Shown: positions 55,385 to 64,000 of the stretch, piece by piece
Position numbering within the stretch: position 1 is the stretch's first letter
Layout: each line of letters starts with the position of its first letter
Source: Fonsecaea monophora
Taxonomy: Eukaryota > Ascomycota > Eurotiomycetes > Chaetothyriales > Herpotrichiellaceae
Direction: 5' to 3'
Assembly: GCF_001642475.1 (NCBI RefSeq)
Contig: NW_019174062.1
Coordinates: 16,366 to 80,365, forward strand
DNA length: 64,000 nt
The notes under the pieces: model-generated
Databases searched by the model: none
Seen by the model: only the letters and a program-made list of their open reading frames with translations
What the model was told of the DNA's origin: nothing
Position numbers and translations under genes: made by a program

Positions 55385-57239
55385 ATTTGCCCCCCGTCAC
55401 CGTTGGTGACAATGGCAATGGTGGCCGAAGTGGGACTTCGCGCTATTCATCGCCGGACCTTCCAACTGGGACGATCGGAATTCGTAGAGGAATTAGATTC
55501 CGATGAAAACTGTTTTGAGAATTGACGCTGCGATGGCTGTAGGGTTGAGATTCAGATGGCAGCGTGGTTGGACAACCAACTAGCGAGACAGAGTGATGTG
55601 GTTTCCAAAATAGGATTGCGGTGACGCGGAGATATCGTGGACTGGCTCACGTGCTCACTTACCCTCGGCTCACCTTCTGCTCTAACGCGAACACTAGTAT
55701 TTCCACGACTGCCAAGTGAGAGCCTGAAACCTTGGTGAGCGTCATCGTTGGTCCTGTTGACACCATGATGGTTCAAAGAACAGATATCTCACAGCTATTC
55801 TCCAGATTGAGGTCTCCGAGAACGCCAGAACACGCCGAACTTATCTAAGATACTGCAATTTACTCGCAGAAGTTCCGTATGGAGCTCATCATAGCCCCGC
55901 AAAATTGGTCATAGCCTCACTGCAAGTAGAGAATAGCTATGACCCCGTTGTTCTGTCAGGTTTGAGACTACGGCACGGGCGCTCTAAAGAGGTTCGAGTC
56001 AAACCCATCCTGGAAGGCTGGTAGATAGCTGTCGACCTGTGTAGGCAGAGCACCACACGAACGCAAGGCGTTTAGTGACTTTGAGCATCTTGTGAGCGCA
56101 ACAGAAGAAGCGAGGTATCCTGATCACTGTCCAGGCGATACTGGTGCTGGAAACCTGTGGCCTCGAGGGTATATCGGTACATTACGTGAACCTATTGTAC
56201 TTGATGACTTTACTGACAAGAAGAACCCGAACAGAAATAGCAGATCATCATAGCTCAGTGTTCGCAAGGCTGTGGGAGACATATCCTGGCGTCAAGTGAT
56301 TTTCCGCCATGAAACTAGAACTCACAGACCCTCTAACACGCCATCGAGATCCGGACAACGTTAGACATGACGCTCCATGTACAAATCTCTTAAGCACAAC
56401 GTTGAAGGGCGTGCACGGTACCCTCCCGGTCTCTAGCACTGCTTTGAAGCCTGGAGCTTGTGGCTGCCCGGTCGATATTGGGGACTGCAAAATAATGGTC
56501 CACTTCTCTGATGCTGCTGAAATCAGTGCCGGCGATCCTCAGGGTGCGAGGACCTTCTCTCAGAAGCAGCCTCAAAGTCGGCAACCGAGTCTCCAAGGAT
56601 TCGGCGCTATCATTGTCGCCAACGATAAGTTCACTCATCCCCAATTCACACTGAGTGCAAAGGCCAAGGGCTGGCTTACCAAGATTATAAATCGATCATC
56701 CAGAAGGAAGAGACGGCGACCAGGAAGAAAAGGAGGTTTGACTGATAACAAAGACCTACAAAGCGCAACGCCGTGGCCGATTGTTAGAGCCACTGGGGTT
56801 TAGCGATGACAAGCAGAGCGAGAAACCTAGCCGGGTATACATATTAGCTTATTAAATAGGACACTCTTCTAGCCAACTATCAGGCATAAGACGTAGGCAG
56901 CAGAACTTAAACAATGTCGATGCTTAACATTGTCACGATGTAGATGGAATATGGAATGATGTGACTGCGGTCTGGAAATGCGCACCCTTGATCATCTTGA
57001 AAAGCCCTACCTAGATGTCTCTTCTTCAGCTACGTCATCCGGGCTCGACGGCAGCCTTACTAAATGCATTAGGTTTCCTAGATAACGATGTACCTCCTCC
57101 ACGGTCTCTAATAAAAGGCCCGTAATGTGATGGGTTGAACCCAGGAGAAGGCTCGGTATTAGAAACGGCCTACATATGACCCGGAGCGCGGGGCGTCTAA
57201 GGGCAGGTCTACCGGGGCGTGGCAGCCTAACGGAGATAA
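55385..57239. other. Gene-poor region before AT-rich tract
   Basis: About 1.9 kb. A 164-residue plus-strand frame at 56309-56803 is basic at its end but shows no domain and is overlapped by another frame. It is probably spurious or a repeat relic. Confidence 0.4.
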
Positions 57240-58140
57240 GGCTAAGTCACGTACTGCACGTGACTACTAAAAGAGGAAGCTAGCGATATAGCGATATATT
57301 AGTATACTCCATATTAACATACTAACATATCATTCCTAATTACCTATTCGGGGCGCGCCTTATAAGTATATAGCTACGCTTATTACCCTTTCATAGTTAC
57401 ACTCTCTCGTAGCTAACTTATAACATCTACTTTACTATACTATTCTAAAGTTATACGACTATTCATACCTTACGTACTCTCGACCCAGCTTATGTAATTT
57501 AAGGACTGTGACTGAGGAAGCCTAACCCCGTTAGGCCATACAGGAAGCAGCTCTAATACTCGGTTCTGGCGAACTAGCGCCAAGACTATACGTAAGGGAA
57601 GGTAAGGAAGAGAGACAAGGTGTAAGGAGAACGTGCGTAAGGGAAGAATGGTATGTACGAAAGAGGAAGGAAAAAGGAGAAAGGGTAAGATAATAGGTAT
57701 CCCTTATAGAGGAGCGTACGATATAAGGAGAGAGAGAGGGGATGTTCTTCCTTCTTCCTCTCTCCTCAGATTTACCCTCTTTATTACTAGGTTAACTAGT
57801 GCGTCTTGGCACTTCGTTGTCATGGTCGTTCATGACAGAAAACTTAATATAGGCGTCTCTATACTACTCTAGTCGGACTAAGCTCTTAGATATCGATTCC
57901 GGTGTTAATGATCTACAAGTATTTACTATTAGTTATATAGCTACTAGCTTCATATATTATTCTACTAATCTTTCAGCTTTAAAGGATATTATATTAGATT
58001 AAGAATATAAAGATATCTTAATAGGTTTCTAGTATTTTCGAAAACGGAAAAGTACGTTTTATAGTCGAGAGAGTATTAAAGATATTATATATACGTGTAA
58101 TACGCTAGTTAGTTATCGTTATTAAAGAACCCCCGAAAAT
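57240..58140. repeat. AT-rich, TpA-rich tract (RIP-like repeat relic)
   Basis: Base composition shifts sharply to A+T with very frequent TpA steps (ATATA, TTATA, CTATA, TATAT) and stops in every frame. This is the signature expected after repeat-induced C-to-T mutation of a transposon. No intact element ends or coding remnants can be recognised. A perfect 7-base inverted repeat (TGTCATG/CATGACA) lies at 57818-57837. A second similar tract lies at the window end. Confidence 0.6.
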
Positions 58141-58575
58141 GTAGCGAACGCGATGATCGCCTATTTATACGTATTGGTGCTCAGACCCTTCTACGAAGGT
58201 TTCTAACTCCGTAAAAAGTTAGCGTGTAACGGTAATGGCCGCCAGGCCATCTGAGGTAAGGGTCTGATTTATCTGAGATAACAGCTTTTTCGCCATCCTG
58301 ACGTCTTAGTCATAATATCTTCCAGAAATTCCACATGCCACATGCAGAATCGGATTGTTGTCGTACCTTTCTCCCGTCATTAGCACATGTCTTCTACGCT
58401 TTATGGCCAACCCGCCACGTCCCAACAGAATGTCGCGCCTTACATGTGAGTGTTTATCTACGACTGTTCTTAAGGCTGGAAAAGTTTCGGCCATGGACCA
58501 TGCCATCCATATAGAACTCAACTCCTCTTGAAAAGCAATTCGATCCCGCAACGATTCATCCGCAATCACTTCGCC
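58141..58575. other. Transition to hydrolase gene
   Basis: About 430 bases where composition returns to normal. It holds the presumed hydrolase promoter and leader. Confidence 0.4.
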
Positions 58576-60351
58576 ATGATCGGAAGCTCCACGTTCGACT
58601 ATATCTGGGTCAAGTCATGGGTCATCATATTGCATTCCATTGCCCCGGTCTGTGTCGTCTATTGCATGTTGTTGAGGTGGTGTCTGCCGAAATCCTGGCG
58701 ACTTCCTATCTTCTTCGAATATTGGGCCGTGGCAGAGACCGTCTTCTGTCTGGTTTTCTATCTCTACAAGAGACGTCAACTCCAGCGTCCGGCCGTCAAT
58801 CCTCCTGCTCTATCGAAAGAGGAGCGGCAGAAACTCTTCCACCTTTGTCAGGAGAGCACGCAGGATGCCATCCGATACCTGTCAGGCTGGTTCCTCTATA
58901 CACCTCTAACCGCCCTCAAGCGCGAGAATGTCAAAGATTTCTTCCGATGGGCCTTTTTCAACACCGACCTGACCGATAGCGCCTACGATGATGAAGTGGA
59001 AGAATATGTGCAGAGCTTCGAACGTCGCGCGGGGCTCGATTTCGAGCACGGGCGTGCTGATGTCAAGTGTCTCCGGTTGACCTTGGATAAAGTCGACGCT
59101 CTCCATCGAAGTCTAGTCTGGTACTGGGTAAGGCTCCCGCTCCCCCTGTTCTCGAATGACTAGTGTTAAAGTCCTTACTGTGTATCTCCGTTGTCGACGT
59201 CCTCACGCATGCCTACCTGCGCTTCCACGACTTCCACCACTACCGTGCTTCGATGAGGCAATTGTTTTTCGACGTCTTCCCTCCACGGCCGCTGTCTCTC
59301 CTGACAACCCACCGTTCTCCTGCCAAGAATCTGACCTACTGGTATCGCCCCCATACCTCTCGGACGGAGCTGCCGATTCTTTTCCTCCACGGTATCGGAG
59401 TCGGCCTGTACCCTTACATGGAATTCATGAAGGAATTGAATCAAGGACGCCAGGCCGAGGATGGCGTCATTGGGATCCTTGCCGTTGAGATGCTACCCAT
59501 ATCGTCTCGAATCACGTCGCCTTTGCCTCGGAAGCAAGAAATGTGTCGACAGCTTCGGACCATCTTACAGCACCATGGGTTTGGGCGGTTCGTTCTGGTG
59601 TCACACTCGTCCGTCCACCCCCTCTTCATATCGAGATCCCTTGCTGACGTTGCTCATTAGGTATGGCTCGGTGATCTCTACACATCTTCTGAAGACGCCC
59701 GAACTGGCGAGGATGATCGCGTCAGTCGTCCTCGTCGATCCGGTGTCCATCCTCCTTCATCAACCGGATGTTGCCTATAACTTTGTAAGGCAGTTCCCTC
59801 TAAATCGACCCCGCAAGGATCGACACGGGGTATTGGGCTAACACTGAAACTAGACTGTGCGCAAACCCAAGCTCGCTAACGAATGGCTGCTGTGGTACTT
59901 TGGCTCCAAGGATATGGGAGTGGCGCACACGCTCTCCCGCACCTTCTTCTGGTCCGAGAACATCCTGTGGAAGAACGACCTCTTGAGCCATCACGCTACC
60001 GTCTTCCTCGTCGGCAAAGACTCAATCGTCAACGCCCCCCTCGTTTACGAATACCTGCAATCACCCAGGGGAGGCGAGGTAAGTAGGACCGAGCGCGTCA
60101 GCGACAACGGCGATGTCGTGCCGGAAGACTACGGTTCAGAAAGGTCCATGGCAGAAAAGGACATTTGCAGGGGTGATGACAGGCTGAACGTGGTGTGGTG
60201 CCCGAACCTCGACCACGGCCAGATATTTGATCTGCCGCCCTGGAGGAAACAGCTGGTGGACGAGACTCTCGCTCGCACGCGGGGTGGCTTCGTCGTGCAA
60301 CCAAGGGGCGTTAGATTTCTGGCCCCTAACACCACTACAATCTACACTTGA
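58576..60351 (+). CDS. Alpha/beta hydrolase with N-terminal membrane helices
   Basis: The first 70 residues hold two hydrophobic spans (SWVIILHSIAPVCVVYCML and VAETVFCLVFYLY), so the protein is probably membrane bound. A segment rich in RENVKDFFRWAFFNTD follows. An intron after SLVWYW (GTAAGG to TTAAAG) leads to SLLCISVVDVLTHAYLRFHD. The hydrolase core gives LPILFLHGIGVGLYPY (oxyanion region). The nucleophile segment VLVSHS joins YGSVISTHLL across an intron, so the elbow is SHSYGS. VVLVDPVSIL comes next, and the likely catalytic His is in LDHGQIFD. The stop is TGA at 60349. The family is a fungal alpha/beta hydrolase group of about 500 residues with unknown substrates. It is convergent with the class II aldolase-like gene, in a segment flanked by AT-rich tracts. 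Confidence 0.85.
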
Positions 60352-60788
60352 ACTTTTCGCATTAATGTGGAAGTTGGAGAAGGGAGCCAAGTCACACAAA
60401 TATTAGAATGGATGAATTTCAACTTCAGAACACCACTACTTCATCTTAGACAATTCGATAACGCCGGTGCGTTAAGTGTAAACTAGAAACGAATCAAAAT
60501 TGACACTGACGGACACCATCAAGTACCAAATAAGTGACCTCAGTGACAGGCTTAGTTGCCGAGTTCATTCTCATGCTCGCCGTGGGACATAGGTTCGGTC
60601 GTTAGAGCGTTGAATCTTCGCGGGTAACCTTGCCACAATGTGCACCCCGTACAGGAGTGAACACCTTCTGTTCGGGAATTGTGTCCCTCGCCCGCCGGGG
60701 GAGAGGCCGACCGGGGGCAGCACCTTAGGGGTTTTGAACCTCGTTCACCTTCAGGCGTGTGTGATCGAAGGGCCATTGCCTATCTCTC
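60352..60788. other. Convergent intergenic
   Basis: About 440 bases between two convergent genes. A tRNA was considered here and not supported. Confidence 0.5.
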
Positions 60789-61666
60789 TTATCTCTGGCG
60801 CTGGGCCATCATTTCAATGTGGTACATCCCCAACCTTTCTACCTCGGCCGCCCAGGCCTTCCAGATCAAAGGGGTTGCTCTGTTCGTCATATCCCTGCCG
60901 TCCCTGCACTCCCGATCACTCAAGTAGATGACCTCCAGATCCATGCTCCCTCGTTGTTCCATGGCGGCCGCTTGGATGAGCCCGTTGCGCCGCACGTGGA
61001 TGGTGCGCCACCCAGCGTCGGGAATGTTCTCGGCCCAGGTGTCGAAGCCATGGCCGCGCTCGAAGACGATGGTGTGGGGGAAACCACGGGAGAGGAGGGG
61101 GGTAGGAGGACGTGTCGACGCCATTGAATGTCTTGGCCACAGCGTCGCCCGGGCGGACGTGGTCGATGAGCAGATTCTGCCGATGCGACCACGGTAGCGA
61201 GCCGTGAGGTTTCGCGGCGTCAAAGATGGGCGACGAAGGGCCCAGATAGCCAGCATCCCGGTATCTCGGCTACATCATGCTCCCCCGAGGCATTGCACAG
61301 GCCAAATACGACGGCCTCGATGGCGTGCGAATGCGCCACGTCCAGGACACCGGGATAGGCGTTATACACGCAGCTGTGGAGGTAATGCTCCGAGCCTTCG
61401 GGCACTTTGTCCGCCTCCACGATCTGGCATCCTGTTGTGGGGTGCGACTCCGTGACGGGCGAGCCGTCGTGCACCCGCCATTGATTCAGGTCGCGTTTGG
61501 AGAATACCAAGATGGCGGGCACGTTGCTGGTGAAGAAGGTCGACGGGTCCGTGGGGTGGCGCACCGAGATGTGGCCACGCTCGTCGAGGATGTTGTAGCG
61601 GTGCAGGATGTGGAAAGCGGTGATGAGGGCGGACGGCGTCGAGTCGAGGATTTTGGCCTCTTCCAT
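60789..61666 (-). pseudogene. Class II aldolase/adducin-like gene with two frame breaks
   Basis: The first frame, from ATG 61666 (MEEAKILDS), gives ITAFHILHRYNILDERGHIS, then GSEHYLHSCVYN and DVAHSHAIEAV. This is the Zn-binding core of fungal class II aldolase-like proteins (HSH ligands). Near 61257 (GGG run on the coding strand) the frame must shift by one extra base to continue as AGYLGPSSPIFDAAK and LLIDHVRPGDAVAKTF. Near 61097 (a run of six C on the coding strand) it shifts again by one extra base to give LLSRGFPHTIVFERGHGF, then IHVRRNGLIQAAAM and a stop at 60789. No intron fits either point. Both shifts are single-base insertions in homopolymers, so either this copy is decayed or the reads over-called the runs. 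An upstream exon may exist. The region lies between AT-rich repeat relics. Confidence 0.7.
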
Positions 61667-63470
61667 GGAAAGACACGGAGGGGACAACCAATATGTATGT
61701 TGTTCGTCGTGGCGCGTGCTGTATTCTTGTACCTCCAACACTTGGGGTCGTGGGCTATTTGCAAAGTGTTTAAGGCAGGTGGTATTAATCTTTCCGAATT
61801 AACCAGAGCCGATCCCATGCATTTCTTTAATTCCAAACTCGACCTCGTGCACCATTACCTCATCTTGTGGGGTGCTTTGCAGAGAGATCTCACGCGAGAA
61901 AACACGGCGCGGCTTGTTCATTGGCCCCAAATCCAGTAATATATGGGTTATAGGATCTCCTGCGTGCTCGCGGATGTTGCGTCGAGCGACGTAGTGTGAT
62001 TTGGCCTTGGGAGTTCTTTCGGGTGGTGTGCTGTGAGGCCATTAGGAAGAGGCTCAGCTCCCCTGCGGTGGTGCCTGGATATTCTTTCCACCAATCAAGA
62101 GTGTTTCTGTCGTTGAATGCTTCCAGCTTCTCACCAGTTGGGAGATCATTTTCTTGACTGAGGCGACATCCATGTCGAGATTGATAAGGAAAGGCGCGAG
62201 TGCGCCTCTTGAAGGCTCCTCCTTCAACACTCGTCAATATCGGCAGGCGTAAGAGAAAAGCCGCCTCCAATCTTCTTCCTTTCTGCATTAGGTCTTCTTT
62301 CCACATGCTTCGCCTGTGGGAGGCCTCCGTCGATTCCACTCGCAATGACTGACATGATTATTTATGCCCATGAATAGCGGATTTTTCTGTTTATTCTAAG
62401 GGGGACGTGTCTGAATAGTTGTGAAGAGAGTGAAGATGTACCACACTGTGCAGGGTTTACGTCAGACAGCCGGTCGACTCAAGATACCGTATCGTTTACC
62501 CCTCTCGCGCCTGGGGAGGCTGCTGGTGGCACAACTGAAGAATTAATCGGCTGACGACAAGGTCAGATGGTTTCTGTCCACTCTTTCGTCGAGGTCACAA
62601 CAAGAGGATCGCCTCTGACTTGTGCTGGTGTCATTATTCGATTCCCCTTCCGCTTAGCGGAGTACGTGGGCAAAGAGCAAACCTCGGCTGGATAGAGAAT
62701 CCGGGACCAAGAATTAAAGTTTTTGGCAGGACTCTAATGTTTTTGTAAACTCTTGAAGTACGTCGATCGCGGTGACAGACTTCTTCACAGCGACTTGTGG
62801 TTGGTGGCTTTCATTGTGGTTATGACGGCGAGACAGAATCAACCGCGGTACTCGGTGCATGCCGGACGCAGAAGCTGTGCCGGATGCAATTCATTCCTCG
62901 GCGTAATTACTGCGTCATACAGTGAATCGACGAGGGAGGCCGAGCGAGAGATCCAGAGTGAGAGTTGAATCAAATATCAGGGTCATATTGTAGAGATGTA
63001 ATCGTAGGACTTCGTCGATGATGGACGCGAAAATAGCGGCTTCACAGGCCTTGTTGACGCTGGCTAGCCAAGTCGTTGTCTACGGCCAAGGATCCATCAC
63101 GTTAAAACGGTGATCATGCTTCGGAGAAAGGTCCCGTAAGGAAAGACAGTGAGGATAGAAACATCACGCGAGAGTTAGAAGCCCACATACCTGTGAGTTC
63201 GGGCTCCCCCTTCCAAAAAAGGGGTAGGGAACCCATAGCTCGCGCCTAGATAGTTTTTCCTCCTTAGTGTGTTCGGCGATCAATGATCTAAGCATCTCTA
63301 TGGTGAAAAGCAGCTACACCGCCGTAACGACATCATAAGGAGAGGGTACGTCTAGACTGCCGGTACCAGCCGGCTAGTTTACATTTGACACATTGAAATG
63401 CGCGGTTTCTGAAGGGGCGAAGGCTAATTCGTGGGGAATCACGACTACCTCGGAAAAAATCTCCGGACTA
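61667..63470. other. Gene-poor region
   Basis: About 1.8 kb. A minus-strand frame at 61890-62345 is basic with no domain and is not supported. Nothing else is recognised. Confidence 0.4.
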
Positions 63471-64000
63471 TCGATTAAAGAATTAGAGGCGGGCATAGTA
63501 AGGACTTAGGTTAAGTAGATATAAGCAGTGTCTAGCGGTAGGCTATCGTTCGAAGCTACTGTAATGGAGAATCTACAGGCTGAAACGTAACTAGTGGAAT
63601 TTGCCTGTATAATGTACAGGATGACACTCTTTATTCCTAATTAGCTAGATCTCGGATACTAGGTCTAAGATTCCTTTTTCTCTTAGATCCTTCAATAGAA
63701 TCATTTAAGTAATTAACTAAGTAACTTATTAATTAAGTCTAATAAGGATATAGAGGACGGTAATTAATTAAGTTATAGAATCTAGCTAATTAGGATCTTC
63801 TATACTATTTTATTATTACTATACGATAGCCGTTACCACTAATAGTATGCCCGCCGCCGTACGAGTTGATGCCTGTCAGGAACGGCCTATGGAGATAGGC
63901 AGAGGGTAGCGATGGGTACAGGTAGGTATAGGTATTCCTTAATAGTATATCTTAACTGAAACTCAAAGCATGAGGGAAGGAAGCTTCCCTCAGGCGGTGA
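63471..64000. repeat. AT-rich tract at window end (RIP-like)
   Basis: TpA-rich, stop-rich sequence (TTAATTAA, AATTAATT, CTAATTAG) similar in character to 57240-58140. It is probably another mutated repeat that continues beyond the window. Confidence 0.55.

Noticed and set aside
55931..56012. Possible tRNA because of GGTTCGAGTC at 55991
   Set aside because: The flanking bases do not pair into a T-stem and no A box or acceptor stem is found.
56309..56803. 164-residue plus-strand frame
   Set aside because: No domain, overlapped by a minus-strand frame, and next to an AT-rich repeat tract.
60590..60780. Possible tRNA or other small RNA
   Set aside because: GTTAGAGCG and a reverse-strand GGTTCAAAACC look like A/B boxes, but they are on different strands and do not fold as one tRNA.
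61890..62345. 151-residue minus-strand frame
   Set aside because: Basic, low-order composition and no recognisable domain or splice partner.
1..64000. CRISPR arrays, bacterial operons, phage genes
   Set aside because: Introns, zinc-cluster regulators and fungal gene families show a eukaryotic nuclear genome; no regularly spaced repeats with unique spacers are seen.

Overview
The window is nuclear DNA from a filamentous ascomycete (Pezizomycotina). Genes are split by short GT-AG introns of about 45-70 nt, some with a CTAAC branch site. Three Zn2Cys6 regulators are present, and transport and catabolic genes sit in loose clusters separated by long intergenic stretches. The gene mix would fit Eurotiomycetes, but no feature fixes the species.

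Layout. (1) 0.9-23.3 kb looks like one catabolic cluster: a Zn2Cys6 regulator, a Baeyer-Villiger monooxygenase (BVMO), an acyl-CoA ligase ending in a peroxisomal AKL signal, a family III (CaiB) CoA-transferase, an AtuA/DUF1446 protein, an HSL-type alpha/beta hydrolase, a 134-residue protein of unknown function, an SDR, a metallo-beta-lactamase-fold hydrolase and a DHA2-type MFS transporter. A plausible flow is ketone to ester or lactone (BVMO), ring opening (lactonase or esterase), oxidation (SDR), CoA activation (ligase, CoA-transferase) and peroxisomal breakdown, with AtuA hinting at a branched or terpenoid substrate. (2) 24.5-34.9 kb: a possible 54-residue membrane protein, a second Zn2Cys6 regulator, and an amidase divergent from a DUR3-like sodium:solute symporter, with GATA-factor sites between the last two. 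(3) 35.4-41.4 kb: an aromatic-acid module with a salicylate-hydroxylase-type flavoprotein divergent from a 2,3-dihydroxybenzoate-decarboxylase-like amidohydrolase, followed by a third Zn2Cys6 regulator. (4) 42.5-55.4 kb: phosphomannomutase (housekeeping), an amino-acid permease, an arrestin-family adaptor and a conserved-looking unknown protein. (5) 55.4-64 kb: gene-poor, with two AT-rich TpA-rich tracts that look like RIP-mutated repeats. They flank an alpha/beta hydrolase and a class II aldolase-like gene whose frame is broken twice.

Odd points: single-base frame breaks at homopolymers in the MFS gene and the class II aldolase gene, in-frame stop-free introns in three genes, an AtuA-family protein without the usual acyl-CoA carboxylase partners, and a start-overlapping uORF on the third regulator. 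Exon boundaries were read by eye from splice consensus and protein continuity, so some may shift by a few bases.
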